Source of the DNA: Amphimedon queenslandica
Taxonomy: Eukaryota; Porifera; Demospongiae; Haplosclerida; Niphatidae
Assembly (NCBI RefSeq): GCF_000090795.2
Contig: NW_003546403.1
Span: 116,870-180,869 of the forward strand
Length of the DNA: 64,000 nucleotides
Direction of reading: 5' to 3'
Shown: in pieces, positions 34,451 through 46,599 of the stretch
Layout: each line of letters starts with the position of its first letter
Position numbering within the stretch: position 1 is the stretch's first letter
Translations under genes and position numbers: made by a program
The notes under the pieces: model-generated
Told to the model about the DNA's origin: nothing
Database searches by the model: none
What the model saw: only the letters and a program-made list of their open reading frames with translations

Positions 34451-36858
34451 CTTACGTCTTGTTTATTATAAAGAATAGGTGCAAGGTCAAAGCCATCCAT
34501 CTTACGATCGCTCGGTATGGTAGCTCCAGCCAAATTAAAAAAAGTTGGTAAAATATCATATCCTGCGGCCAGCTGAAAAAGAAAAAGAAGCATAATGCAT
34601 TCACTTGCATTCAAAACAAAAAATATATATTAATGCTAGTTATACTTTTGTAGTCCTGCCAGTAGCAATCTTTCCAGGATACCAGGCAATTGCAGGCACT
34701 CTAAAACCTCCTTCCCACGTGGAGACTTTACCACATCTGAAAGGACCAGCACTGCCACCATATTCCTGCTGTTCTAGATCTGGTCTGAGGGAGAAAGAAG
34801 GAGAAAGGAGAGAAGAATATAATAGACACACAAAATGGGAAATATCCTCCAAATAATAGCATCCAGTGAAGAGAGGAGAGAAGAGAGAGAGAGAGAGAGA
34901 GGGAAAGAGAGAAGGACTATAGCTACCCTATACCCATTGTCTGCAGTGAATAGTACAAATGTATTGCCGTAAGTTCCAGTTTCGTAAAGAGCTTCAAATA
35001 CTTGTCCAACAGACCAGTCAATCTCACGCTACACACAATAATTCAAATAATTATTATCATACACAAAGTGAATGGATTATTTTTCTTACTAGAGTGTCAC
35101 CAAAAGGTCCTGCAATACTTGAATTTCGAAACATCTTACCAGCAAACTGAGGCCAGTGAGTGTGATGGAATGCAAAATAAAGAAAGAAAGGTTGTCCTGA
35201 AGCTGAAGAAAAGCATGAGTAGAACACAAAACATCTCATCATTAAAAACTAGAATACTATTCATGAGCTTATGCATGTACACTACACATAGATTAATGAT
35301 TAAAAACCTGCAGATCTCCTGATGAAGTTTGTGCCAGCATTAGTCATGTGATAGTTGAGTGTGAGTAGGTCCACTGGTTGCTGGAGTATAGACTTGTTCT
35401 CGATTATTGGACACCCGACAAACTCTACAAGTACATAAAAGCATAATCACAGTATCAGGTAACTATAGATCCTATTTTGCAGTTTATAAGCTAAGTAGAT
35501 GTATATTAAACAGTGATATAAAGTAAAACAGAAATAAAGTCCTATGTTGAATAGGCATTGCCTAAAATAATGGCTGAAAAATTTCTCCCTTGTTATTTTT
35601 TGACAACCTTGTTAACACATTGAAGGTGTTAACAAAGTGACAACAAGCTTGAAAGAAAAAAAAAATTACAATTTTATTCATTATTTTAATTTATGCAGAC
35701 TCTCAGCTAATCTCTACCTTCAGCAGGGTGGCAGGTTGATGGTGTGGCTGGGTTCTGATAGCATCCTACATCAGGATAGAAGCAAACAGAGCAGGGACAA
35801 GCATCATGAGTGTAGGGTATCCCCTAAAAGAGAGAATAAGGGTAAATGATAAGTGCTGAGAAAAAGTGGAGAAGGATATAATATATATATATAAGAATTA
35901 TTTATTACATAGTAATAGTCAAACCCATGATGAACTGGCAAGTTGGATCCATTCTTCCCTACACCCTATGCAAAGGAGAACCATAAATAGGAACTGAAAT
36001 TGAAACTATGATATAAAACATACCAGATGCCATTTTCCAAGCATCCCGGTTGTGTAGCCAACATCTTTCAGCCCCTCAGCTATGGTAATCTCATCGTGGG
36101 GAAGACCTACATAATGAGATAGAAGGATGTTTATGTTTATTGCAATATTATTGAATGATTGCCCATTCGGTCAGGCTTCTGTGTCATTAATAGAAGCCAC
36201 CTGTTGGAAGCAGTAATGGGAACGCTTCAATCATAAACTTCCAATTCATCATAAAACCAGGTCCACTCTGTCATAGAGAGAAGGGAAATTTAGGAAACCA
36301 AGTAATCCTCAATCATGCAAGGAAGGAACACAGAAGCCTGGAACATGTACAACAAGCATCAATTATATCAAGAAAATGATTTTATATTATAATAATTTTA
36401 TTTTCTGTTTGTACCTCCTAAGGAACTAGGGTCAACTCCATGGGGATATATCCCTGATCTTATCTGATGCCTACCAGTCAATATTGCAGCCCTAATAATA
36501 ACAATAACAGTATAATAATAATAATTATTTTTATCATCCTTCTAATCTTGACCTTGATGGGCAGCAGACTGGGCTTGGGCTGTACATGTTAGTGAACATG
36601 AGTCCATTCTTTACCATCCTGTGAATGTATGGAGTATAGGTGGTAGGATTGCCATAATCCTGTAAATCACCATATCCCATCTATATCAGAGAAAAGAAAA
36701 ACACATCTTTCACTTTCAATGAAATGTCATCATAGGCTCACATCATCGACTAAAAATAAAATAATGTTTGGCTGTCTATTTCCCTTCACATTGCTAGACT
36801 TCTTTGCTGCACTTGACACTGCCAGGAATGCACAAAGAAGCACCAACAGGAGCTTCAT
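33420..36858 (-). CDS. ARSA: Arylsulfatase A-like lysosomal sulfatase
   Basis: Hydrolyses sulfate esters such as sulfatide in the lysosome. Fourteen exons join in phase: 36742-36858, 36553-36680, 36415-36491, 36024-36106, 35909-35965, 35718-35823, 35308-35424, 35090-35202, 34934-35028, 34646-34784, 34456-34572, 34245-34348, 33949-34114, 33420-33587; 528 residues, similar to human ARSA. A signal peptide ([16 protein letters not shown]) is followed by the metal-binding strand NIILFLVDD. The sulfatase signature CCPSR...[10 protein letters not shown] supplies the Cys (~78) converted to formylglycine. Further motifs: [28 protein letters not shown] (diagnostic for ARSA), FTADNG and [14 protein letters not shown]. 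The Cys-rich end [13 protein letters not shown] matches the ARSA C-terminus. It converges with the USP47-like gene. Confidence 0.93.
33640..33930 (-). repeat. Diverged monomers in ARSA last intron
   Basis: Two tandem diverged copies with CAAACTTTCTACACATCATAAGTACATG, ATCAGAAAATGC and GTACAGGGACTT, matching the reverse orientation of the ~178-bp monomer. They continue a few bases towards the ARSA exon at 33949. Confidence 0.65.
34386..34447 (+). repeat. (CT)n microsatellite in ARSA intron 11
   Basis: About 60 bp of pure CT on the plus strand (GA on the ARSA sense strand), beginning about 10 bases inside the donor of exon 34456-34572. Confidence 0.9.
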
Positions 36859-37338
36859 AACTCTAAGCCTTCTTCTCTCTCTAGTAGCAGTAGTCAGACC
36901 AGTCAAGTGACATTAAATCTCTAAAAGTTTTTGTTCACATGTTGTAGACGTGAAAAGGACTGAGTGTATACTTGATGGCCTACACAATGGATTGAATAGT
37001 GACACTAACAATGTGAGACTTCCATTAGCAAGAAAGCATGGCAATGCAAATCAATCATTTGAAAGCATCAATAGCAGTACCCGTTTAGAACCATCTGCCA
37101 TCAATGAATTCATAATGTAAAATTATGCGCAGTAAAAGTGCTTACATGCAACGATGGGCATAATTATTATTTTTTCATTATTATTGTTACAATGGAAAGT
37201 GATGAGTAGTGACAGTAATAATAATAATAATAATGATAATACAAACACTAAAGCAACATTTATTATTGTCATTTTAGTGATAATGGATGATAAAATAATA
37301 ATAATAATAATAATAGCCTTCACTACTGATACTCAGTC
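36859..37338 (-). other. Intergenic between ARSA and MYLIP-like
   Basis: About 480 bases. It contains AAT/ATT triplet runs on both strands near 37160-37320 that can form hairpins, and no supported exon. It includes the ARSA upstream region and the MYLIP-like 3' UTR. Confidence 0.6.
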
Positions 37339-40300
37339 CTATAGTCCTGACCCGTATACATATTGTACATAAGCGATGGTGGAGCGACAGAGAGGACACT
37401 GGGTACACTCCAGTGCACACTTATAACAAGAGATCAGGTGACCACACGGGCAGAAGACAGCCGACACAGGACTATCCATGCACACGCGGCATAACTTGGA
37501 GTCGACAATTTTTTGTATAAACTGTCCGAGTTTGATTGTTCCTTCTTTAGTGAGACAGACCGAGCCTCTCCTCTCTGTCTGAGGCGGGGGAGGGGTGGTC
37601 TCGCTCTCATCTTTGCTTGGGTCTTGTTTACTTGTTGTCTGGAGCTCGGAGTCGATGAGGCTAGACGTGTTGGGGTCCTCTGGTGTCTCAAGGAGCTCTT
37701 TGGCAATGTCACAGCTACTCTTGGAGAGACCAAACTGAATGAGATTGACACGAGAGAACTCTGATGGTGACTCAGGAAGGAGGACATTACTATAAAGAAG
37801 ATAAGGAAATAATAAAAATACAATCTATACAATATTCACACATAAGATTCACATGAGAGAAAGTCTGTTCACATAAAAGACTATTTACACACATGTGACT
37901 ATCTTATCATTAATTTTACATAATTTTTCACATAAGAGAAAATGAGGAGTAAGATGTACATTATAAGAAGACAAAGAAGGGAAGAAATGCAATAAAGAAA
38001 CTAAGAAGGGGAGGAACTTACGTGTCAATGCAATCTCTATTGCTTTCATTGTCAGTGAAGCTGGTTAAATTCTCTCCTCTCTCACTGCTCTGACTGCTAC
38101 TCCCGGTATCATTAGACCCAGCAGCTCCATTACTAGGAGCGGCAGCACTGCTCACTGTGGCCAGTCTGCTGTTCAGCGACTCCTGGTTGACCTGATGGAG
38201 TCTCTCCCAGGCATGAGAATAAGCCTCGTGCTGCGTACGAACGACATCGAAATGATAAATACGATGGTACGTGCGACCAAAGTATTTCTTACAGACTTGC
38301 TGCCACGGGCGGATCCTAACATGATCAAGAACTCTCTCGCTCACCGTCTCGTGACAAAAGAAGGTGTGGTCCTCGGTGAGGAGACGGAAGAGGTAGCGAG
38401 CGATTCGGTGGTGAGGGCAACGAAAGAATAGCTGCTTGTCAATGTGCTCTCCTTGATGGCCAACCGAGCGATAAGAGATGGTGAAGATCTTGTTACGGAA
38501 AGAAGCCTCTTGGAGATAATCATAACTGATCCTAAAATAAAAATAAAATCCATCATTATAGGCTCAAAAGGAGTACATTATTAAAAACAAGCATTATTAT
38601 AATCTGCCTTACTTCTTTACGAGTCTCCACTGTGTATTGCATATTCTAATGTGGAGGCCTCCAATCCCAACATAGCACGAGGAGTTGTCTTCAGTGTTTG
38701 TAGCTTTGACATAAGTGACTCCCCAGTTCTCCAGCTTGAAAGCTTTAGTAAGGAACAAGTTCTCTGCATCAGTTGTTTCAATTCCTAAGAGAGGGAAAGA
38801 GAAAGTGACCAGGTGTGTATGGGATGTGGTAATACACAGTTGACTATATCAGATGAAAAATAAACCCACAACTACCTCTTTGTGATGTCACAGTATTGCA
38901 CTGTTGGTTTGTGATGCAATGATGATGATGTTTCAATGAAACTAAGGGCTATTGACACATGTAACAAAATCCACATCTGAGAATGTGGTTAACAAATTAG
39001 GCTACCCATACAACCATACAAAGACTCACTGACATACATGCACTGTAGACTGACAGTGTGGCTAATGGCCAGAAACCTTAAATATACCATGTACATATTC
39101 TTATCATCAAGAGACGAATTATCCATTCATGTAATGCAATAAAGGAGAGAGAGGGAAGGAAGCAGACTACATGTAGCTTCCAATCCTCATCAAAGGAAAC
39201 ATCAATAAAACTACTAATAAGTCATTAGCATGTAAAGAGCAATTAGGTAAATAATCCCTTTTTAATGGCAGGGGGAGTAAGTAAGGAAATGCTATGTGAA
39301 TGTACATGAACTGCAGTCATTAATCCAAGAGGTCATTACATGTACATGTACATGTATGATTGACATCATTATTATGTCTCAAAGTCTTCAACAGGTGGTA
39401 TGGATTGGTATCCTGTGCCACCTGTCTGCCTAGAACATGTGTTCTACATCAAAATCACATGTAACCACTAATGTTATAATGCTACCCCAAAGAAATCTGA
39501 TATTTCTATCATTTGGAGACTATAACTTGTACATGTATAGTATGATCTACTCTTCATTCTAGCTTATGTAGTTTCTGAATAACATTAATACAATACATAA
39601 TTATTACACACATGCTTCTCATAATATTAGTATCTTGTGTACAAGGTTGCTTACCATTTAGTTTTGAGTGCTCCTTGGCTATCCCTCTGGCAATGCCAGG
39701 TGCCCAATCTTTAAAGTATTGCGGGTAGCATAACTTATTGCTGAGGCTTGAGCTGTTTCCAAAGTCGGACTGAGCTATCAAAGCTCCAAATTTTGGTGCT
39801 TCTTTAACCGGAATAGGGAGCTGGCCTTTAGCCATTAAAGACTTGATTTGCAAGTAAAACAAATGCCTGGAGAGAGAGACACAACAGAACAATAGATCAA
39901 TGATAGGAAGATTGGCAAAGATAAAAAGATGAAAGGAAGGGTGTGACCACAAGTACAGTATACATATATATATATACACACACCACAATAATGAATACAT
40001 ACCCACAATGCAGCCTGTGTATACACTGGAGAGAGTGCAGACAAAACAGTTATTTTTGGCAATAAAAGGATAAACCCATTTCAATATACAATGAACTCTA
40101 ACCAAGGCAAACAATGGCTTCCACACAGTTTTAAAATAATTCAAAAAATATTAAACTTGTCTCCATCCATTGTACTACTATGCATTAGACTCTATGTCCA
40201 CTCACACCCTCAGTTGCTTTGAAGCTTATGTTGAAATACAATAATCGTATAGAGTAACACTTAAAAAACACAAAGCTGATACAGTAGTACCACACATCAA

Positions 40301-40694
40301 AGCATTAACATAATAATAATAATGGTAGTTTATACAAACCCTTACTTAGTGCTAGGCTGCTGGAGTGTCTGTGGATCGACAAAATATTTCACTTTGAGGT
40401 AGAGTTGGGCAGGAGAAGCAGTCTTGATCTGTACTGCTAGATTCATGCGGAGATTCACCCAGAGATAGATACCATGGTGATCAATGTATCTGAGGCCAAA
40501 ATAGTCAACCTCGACTACCCCGAGCTGTGAACATATCTAAGCAAATATAAGCAGACTAAAACAAGGTATCTGGATCTTTGGCATACCATTTCCAAGCAGT
40601 CCATTCCCGTGGCAGATTCAGGTAGGTTGAAATTATGCACGACAGAGTTTGGCAGCGTCACTAAAACGCTCCTGAGAGGTTTGCTAAGAGGCAT
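37339..40694 (-). CDS. MYLIP: FERM-RING E3 ubiquitin ligase, MYLIP/IDOL-like
   Basis: MYLIP/IDOL ubiquitinates membrane receptors, in mammals the LDL receptor, using its FERM domain to recognise cytoplasmic tails. Six exons in phase: 40587-40694, 40346-40524, 39655-39866, 38613-38784, 38022-38531, 37339-37789; 543 residues, about 100 more than human MYLIP. The FERM region spans ~5-330 (LGVVEVDYFGLRY, LYLKVKYFVDP, then the F3 lobe VGIGGLHIRICN). A Ser-rich spacer follows. The C-terminal RING reads CRVCMDSPVSAVFCPCGH then CYKCALECTQCPLCRS, and ends YVQYVYGSGL, close to MYLIP's VQHVY. I start at ATG 40694; the frame is open further upstream but without another ATG. 268 bp upstream lies the MINPP1 stop. 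Confidence 0.9.
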
Positions 40695-40962
40695 CTTGGC
40701 TAGAGATAGAACAAGGCTCAAAGAAGCCAACGAAGGAATAACAACAGATAGTGATTTGAAAGAACAGTGACAGTATTGCCACTGCAGAAAGCAAGGACGC
40801 TTTTATATTGTTGTGTTACCTCCGCAACCGACAACCGCGACCGGAACAACTGCGCATGCTCAGAAATATCACCAACGAAAAATTAAATCCCAAATTACAT
40901 ACAGTGTCTGTGTTGCCATGATAATGATAAAGACTATACAAACTTTACAAGATTCTAAAGAT

Positions 40963-43900
40963 CTAAGCCTGTATACATATATCTTTTAAAGAACATGGAT
41001 AAGTGATGAGTTTGTCCGATACATGTCTAACAATTTCTGGTAAACTTTGAAGTGGGCACCATCCACCATTCCCTCCATTCCCTTCTCCCGTGCATAGAGA
41101 ATGATCCAATGTAACGGGGGCTTCATTAGAAAGAACGTGTACAAAGTCCTCATGATCATCTGAAACAAAAATCACTTTTAAAACTTCACTTTCCATTCCC
41201 TCTCCTTCTCCCCACTCACTTTCTTTAGTGCATCTGTAAACGACAAATGCCAAGTTGCCGGAAAAAGGGGCCATTTTACTCACTCTAAACTTTCTTTCAG
41301 ATGACATGACTAAAATAAAGAGTAGGGGGGGGACTAATTCAATGTAAGACATCACCAACAAAAGAACCACAAAACACAATGCAGACAGTATCAAAGAATA
41401 AAGCCACAATGAGCCCACAAGGCTGCACTTAATCGCATCAAACAAACAAACCAGATTAATCCAATAACAATAATGAGGGGACCCACATCCCATTATAACT
41501 TTAGTCTATGAGGGTAGACATAGATTACATACGAGTTATGAATTGTATCCTAAACACAAAATACAGTGACAGACATGAGTGCAACATATGTGATATGACC
41601 CTGAACTATAGTGTTATGAAATTGATAGGGACTATCATATTATTCACCACAAGATACTGTTAAAAGGATGCTCCCTGTTAAAGTCGTGCAATACGATACA
41701 CACTCTCCTGCTAATATTTAATTTTTATTTCTAATGGTGTAATGAAATATTTCCTTAACATGTCACAACATCTCTCTTTCCTTTCTGCTGTTCTCCCTCT
41801 ACTATATCATCCTCCATCATTCCCTCCCTCTCTTCCTTTCTCCCTTCCCCTTCCTTTCTCAATAACACAACAAGTCCCTCCTATTCAAAAGCTATTCACT
41901 GATAGACTTCAGTCTCCATTCAAACAATTCAAACAACTGGCCACCATTATGTCACACCTCAGTTGACAGTAGCTCATTGTCTCTCCATACAATGGACTGT
42001 ATTACCATACAATCGACTGTATTACCACCTCCATACAGTCAAATGCCCATCAAAGAAATCCTAATAACACAATCAAAGCTAACTTCCTGGGAATAAGTAT
42101 ACACACTACCCACCATCAGCCTGCAAATGAAAGCCTCAACATTTTACTATACACGCACAACAGAGTCATAATGCTCCTTACGCTTACCATGAGACTGTGG
42201 GAAGAATAACATTGACAAAGGCCCCATCAAAGGGACAGTTTACTACTACTATGCCTACTACAAGATAGAGGGCAGTTAGTACATTTATTGTACAGTTTGC
42301 TTAAGGCTATACTGCGAGGAGCTAATTTTAATTTTAATTTTTTCTGTTAACACCAAATTAGGACTGATAGTAATGAAAAGAGTGATAATGGAACTAAACT
42401 CCATCTTCCTTCCTTGCTTTCTCTCCTTCTCTTTCCTGCCACTAATCCTCACATGAAGATACAAAGCTATGCTACTAAAGTGTCACTTTCTCACCATGGT
42501 AATTGCTTGGTAACAGATGAAGGTCATCTTTATAAAGGGAGAGGGCAGAGAGAAGGGGAACAAGTGTTTCTGCATGAGCAAACCTATTTTATATATAAGT
42601 TGCTTTCTCTCTCACTCCTTCTCTTACCTTAATGTCACTTTTGCTGGGTTAGAGGGAGAGAGCGAATTAATGATATCGTTTATCAAGTGACACGAAATAG
42701 ACCAGTTTATTGTATGACCATGGCCTAATACAGAAAAAGGAAAGAAATAGTGAAAATGACATTAATCTATCGATTGTATGATGATAAATAAAAAGTAAAC
42801 ATGACTATAATTCTTATCAGAGAGCCCATTCTGTTTCAAAGTCGAATGTACCCACAAACTTCAAATAAAACATTTTACTATGAATGATACTGGCCTGATG
42901 ACTTTTGCATTCATAAACATTCGATAACTAATTAATTTATTAAAGTAACTGAAACAAAATCGACACTCTTCCTTCTATGGCACTAAAGCTGATCGAAAAA
43001 CCAAAAACGCATAAGAAAACTCAACAAATACAGGCCTGGGGGAATATATACTTAAAGTCTTATACCAATTACAACAGTCATAACAGTATGATAGCCAAAA
43101 CACGAGACATACATTGTACTAGTAGAATCCTTACTGTATAGAAAGGCTCAAGTGATATCATGTGTCAAATGGAGTAGGGGCAGTCTACAGACACAGGATG
43201 CCACTACTGTTATCCTTCAAATCTCTTCCTTTACTATGTAAAGGTACAGCTGGTGTTGACTCACCAAATATACACAGTGTCATCCATATATATATATCAC
43301 ACTCATGCTATAATAATGAGTATATACAGGTAAGGTATTAAAAGATTTGATCATTTCATTGGAAGTGAAATATAAACTGCAATCCGCCTACATATCTCAT
43401 TACACTCTCTACGCGTTAAAAACAATACAACAATACTAAGAGAAGCTCATTTAAGTATATGCATGTAATGTGGAATGAAATATCACATTACTTAGGTATG
43501 TTGTATTTATATAGACTAAACTGAGGGAGAACATGATGGATGGATAGCAATAGATAGTAAATACATCCACGCACGCACACAAAACATAAAAGGATCAGAG
43601 TTCATTGTTTGAAAACAAAGAGGAATATGCCTGAGGCAGTAAAAGTGAAACCCGCAATTAGAACATTGTGAAATGACATGATAGCATACTATGAACACTA
43701 TGAAGTAATCAAGTACCACAATTCATAATTACTCTATTTGGCATTAAGACTATAGTTCATGGCATAGGTTTCAACATACTAGTAGCTACCACGATACAAA
43801 TGTATGAATGAATGGGCCTTCAACATAATAATTAATACACATGTACATGTACATGTATGTGTACAAAACACAGACATACATGAGACATAAATCTAAATTC

Positions 43901-46534
43901 AATTTCATACATAATACCACCAAGTTTACGCAAACCTCCTTTTAACTGCTAACAAGAGACAAAATGTTGTATATACCATTACTATAGTACAAGATGTACT
44001 GTACATTAGTAGTACTTTATAAATTAACACTAGGAATTAAATCACTACCAACGCCAATGGATCAGTCTCAAAACTGAATGCCATCTGGGCAGCTTCCTTG
44101 AGTGAGTAGACACTCAAAGTACAGACAATTATAAATTATAGGATGTTAACAACACATGAAAGGTTTACTAATTATCGACTCTATATCTTTTTGTCTGTAC
44201 AATGTAAACAAACTTAGTCTATGTCCTTATTATTATTATATGGTAGACTGGAGTTACTAGCTGTATACCTTTGGTCCAGTATGACTTCATGTCATAGTAA
44301 TACTCTAACGCTTGAAGGGAGGAGTAGGAAAATAATGAGCACCAACTGGAGGGAGGGAGGGAGAGGGAGGGAGGGAGAGGGAGGGAGAGAAAGTGAGAGA
44401 TCATATAGTTAGCATATAAAAATAAAATAATGATTAGAGAAGGAAGTCTAAAGAGGGCAAACAGAGAGTCAGGGAGAGTACCAACAAAACAAGTACACAA
44501 AAACAAACACAAAGAGAACAAAGATTACAATACAATGACTAATAGCCAATTACGTGATGCATCATGCGCACATACACACACACACACACACAAACATGTG
44601 TACAAAATCACACTCGCTCCATCATCACAAACATGCCTAATTGCCCACTTAATAGTAGAAGACCTAAAACTCAATGGTGATAATGGTGATTATATCCTTT
44701 AGTGATAAAAATGAAGGCATGATAGTAACCAATACTCACTTGCTATGCCCAAAGTTAGCAGTCTCCATCGCACATATCTGATACATGTCTAGTAGCTCGT
44801 GCTCATTGATAATCCAAAACCTTTTACCTAAAGAAAAGGATGAAATTAAGCTATAAAGTAAACTAAATACATAGCAACACTCATTAATAAAACCTTTTCC
44901 TATCCACTCCACCCACACATTTAATAAATCAATATAATGATCTGATATACATGTACATGTACTTACTTTCATCAATTTGCTGCTGAATTTCTCTTAAAGC
45001 TTTGGAAATTGCATCACTAAACAAGAACTCATTGAGAACAGCTTCCAGTGACTATAAATAAAAATGATAATTAATGCTCATCTTCTGATCATGTCTGATA
45101 ACCTAATTATCTACTGACAATAATGACATTAATAAAAGATGAAACCTTCCAGGTTATAGTCGGATAGCCATAGCAAAGCCTAGAGGTCACACTACGTATG
45201 CAACCTTTCTTAGAAAAACTTCTAATTTAGTATTAAGCTAGACATAATCATGAAATAATTAAGATAAATACAATTCGCAGAAAACAACCATTGAGACTAT
45301 GAGATTAAGGCAGGTTTGTGTATGCTGCTCTGATGCTTTAACATAAAATAAGAATAATTCAGTTCCATTATACAGAATAGGATGTTGTCCTTATCAAAGA
45401 GGTATTCACATCCTTACAACATCAGACAAGTAAACAAATACAATGTGCATCTCTATATAGGGCACATAGAAATACAGAGGAAAAACACATGAAAGACAGA
45501 TAGGAAATCAAAGGGAGGCATGCACATCCATCCCTGTTATCAGACATAAGGAAATGATACATTTGATAAGTATAATACATGTACATGTATACAAATGTAG
45601 AGGTGTAGATTATAGCTAATAAATGCAAGTGGCCCTTGTAGAGGTAGGTACACACACACAGTGGTATCATGTTACTAATATAATACTACATCAAATGAAG
45701 AGCAGTCGTCATTATCATCATTATCAGTTGTTAGTTTAGTATAATCCCTTGATGATGCAACGTGATCTCATATGATGTCATATCAAGGAAGCTAGCGATT
45801 TGATGATTGGATTGGATTGTCTTACTTCATTTCTCTTTGATTTGTTTGTATACTCTTTGCAGTTATCAAAGAATCGTAATGATCTGTCATCAATTTGTAG
45901 ACCTATGGACTGTGCATAGATAGTAAGGGCAGTATTCATTAACTGTATAGGATCAAATGACAATTAATCCTCTTTTCATCCCTCCTCTCCCTCCCTCCCC
46001 CTCTCTCTCCCTCTCTCTCCCTCTCTCTCCCTCTCTCTCCTCCCTCTCTCTCTCTCTCCCCCTCTCTCTCTCTCTTCCTCTCTCTCCCCTTCCCTCTCTC
46101 TCTTTCTCTCTCTCCTCCTCTCTCTCTCTCCCTCTCTCCCTCCCCCCTCTCTCTCTCCCTCCTCTTACTTCTCCTCCATTTGATAAATCAAGTCCATCAA
46201 ACAATCCTTCAGCAAAAGAGAGAGCACTATACAATAAATAATGACACATGTAATATCATTATAAAAGTCATGTACATAGAAGTACATTTAAATCAACAGT
46301 AAAAAGACAGGCAAATTAACCTTTTAACACATCTCTTCTTGTGTGTGCTTGCAAAACTAAAACTATCAGGAGAATAGACCTCATCAAAGAGACCAGAATA
46401 CCTATCAAATAAAGTACAAATAACTATTATTGAATTAATTTTAAATATGATTAACAATCATAAGTAGCATCAAGAGTACAGTACATGTACTCTTGGTAGC
46501 ATTAAGCCACACATCAACAGTAGAAGGAAGAAAG

Positions 46535-46599
<65 letters not shown>

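Noticed and set aside
36240-36310. Possible extra ARSA exon on the minus strand (frame [16 protein letters not shown]), bounded by AG and GT
   Set aside because: It would need phase 0 but the preceding exon ends in phase 1. Joining 36415-36491 directly to 36024-36106 keeps phase and gives [17 protein letters not shown], which fits ARSA without an insertion.
41742-41966. Plus-strand frame with QQVPPIQKLFTDRLQ, resembling ATP synthase coupling factor 6
   Set aside because: Only about ten residues match, there is no targeting sequence and the stop comes too soon; it lies in a MINPP1 intron.
44040-44130. Minus-strand stretch YSLKEAAQMAFSFETDP as a missing MINPP1 exon
   Set aside because: No acceptor or donor in the right phase, and the exon at 42628-42724 already joins exon 44269-44345 in phase with clear MINPP1 similarity.
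45953-46249. Arg/Glu and Ser/Leu-rich frames over 45953-46249 and 60864-61153
   Set aside because: Translations of CT/GA microsatellites on both strands.
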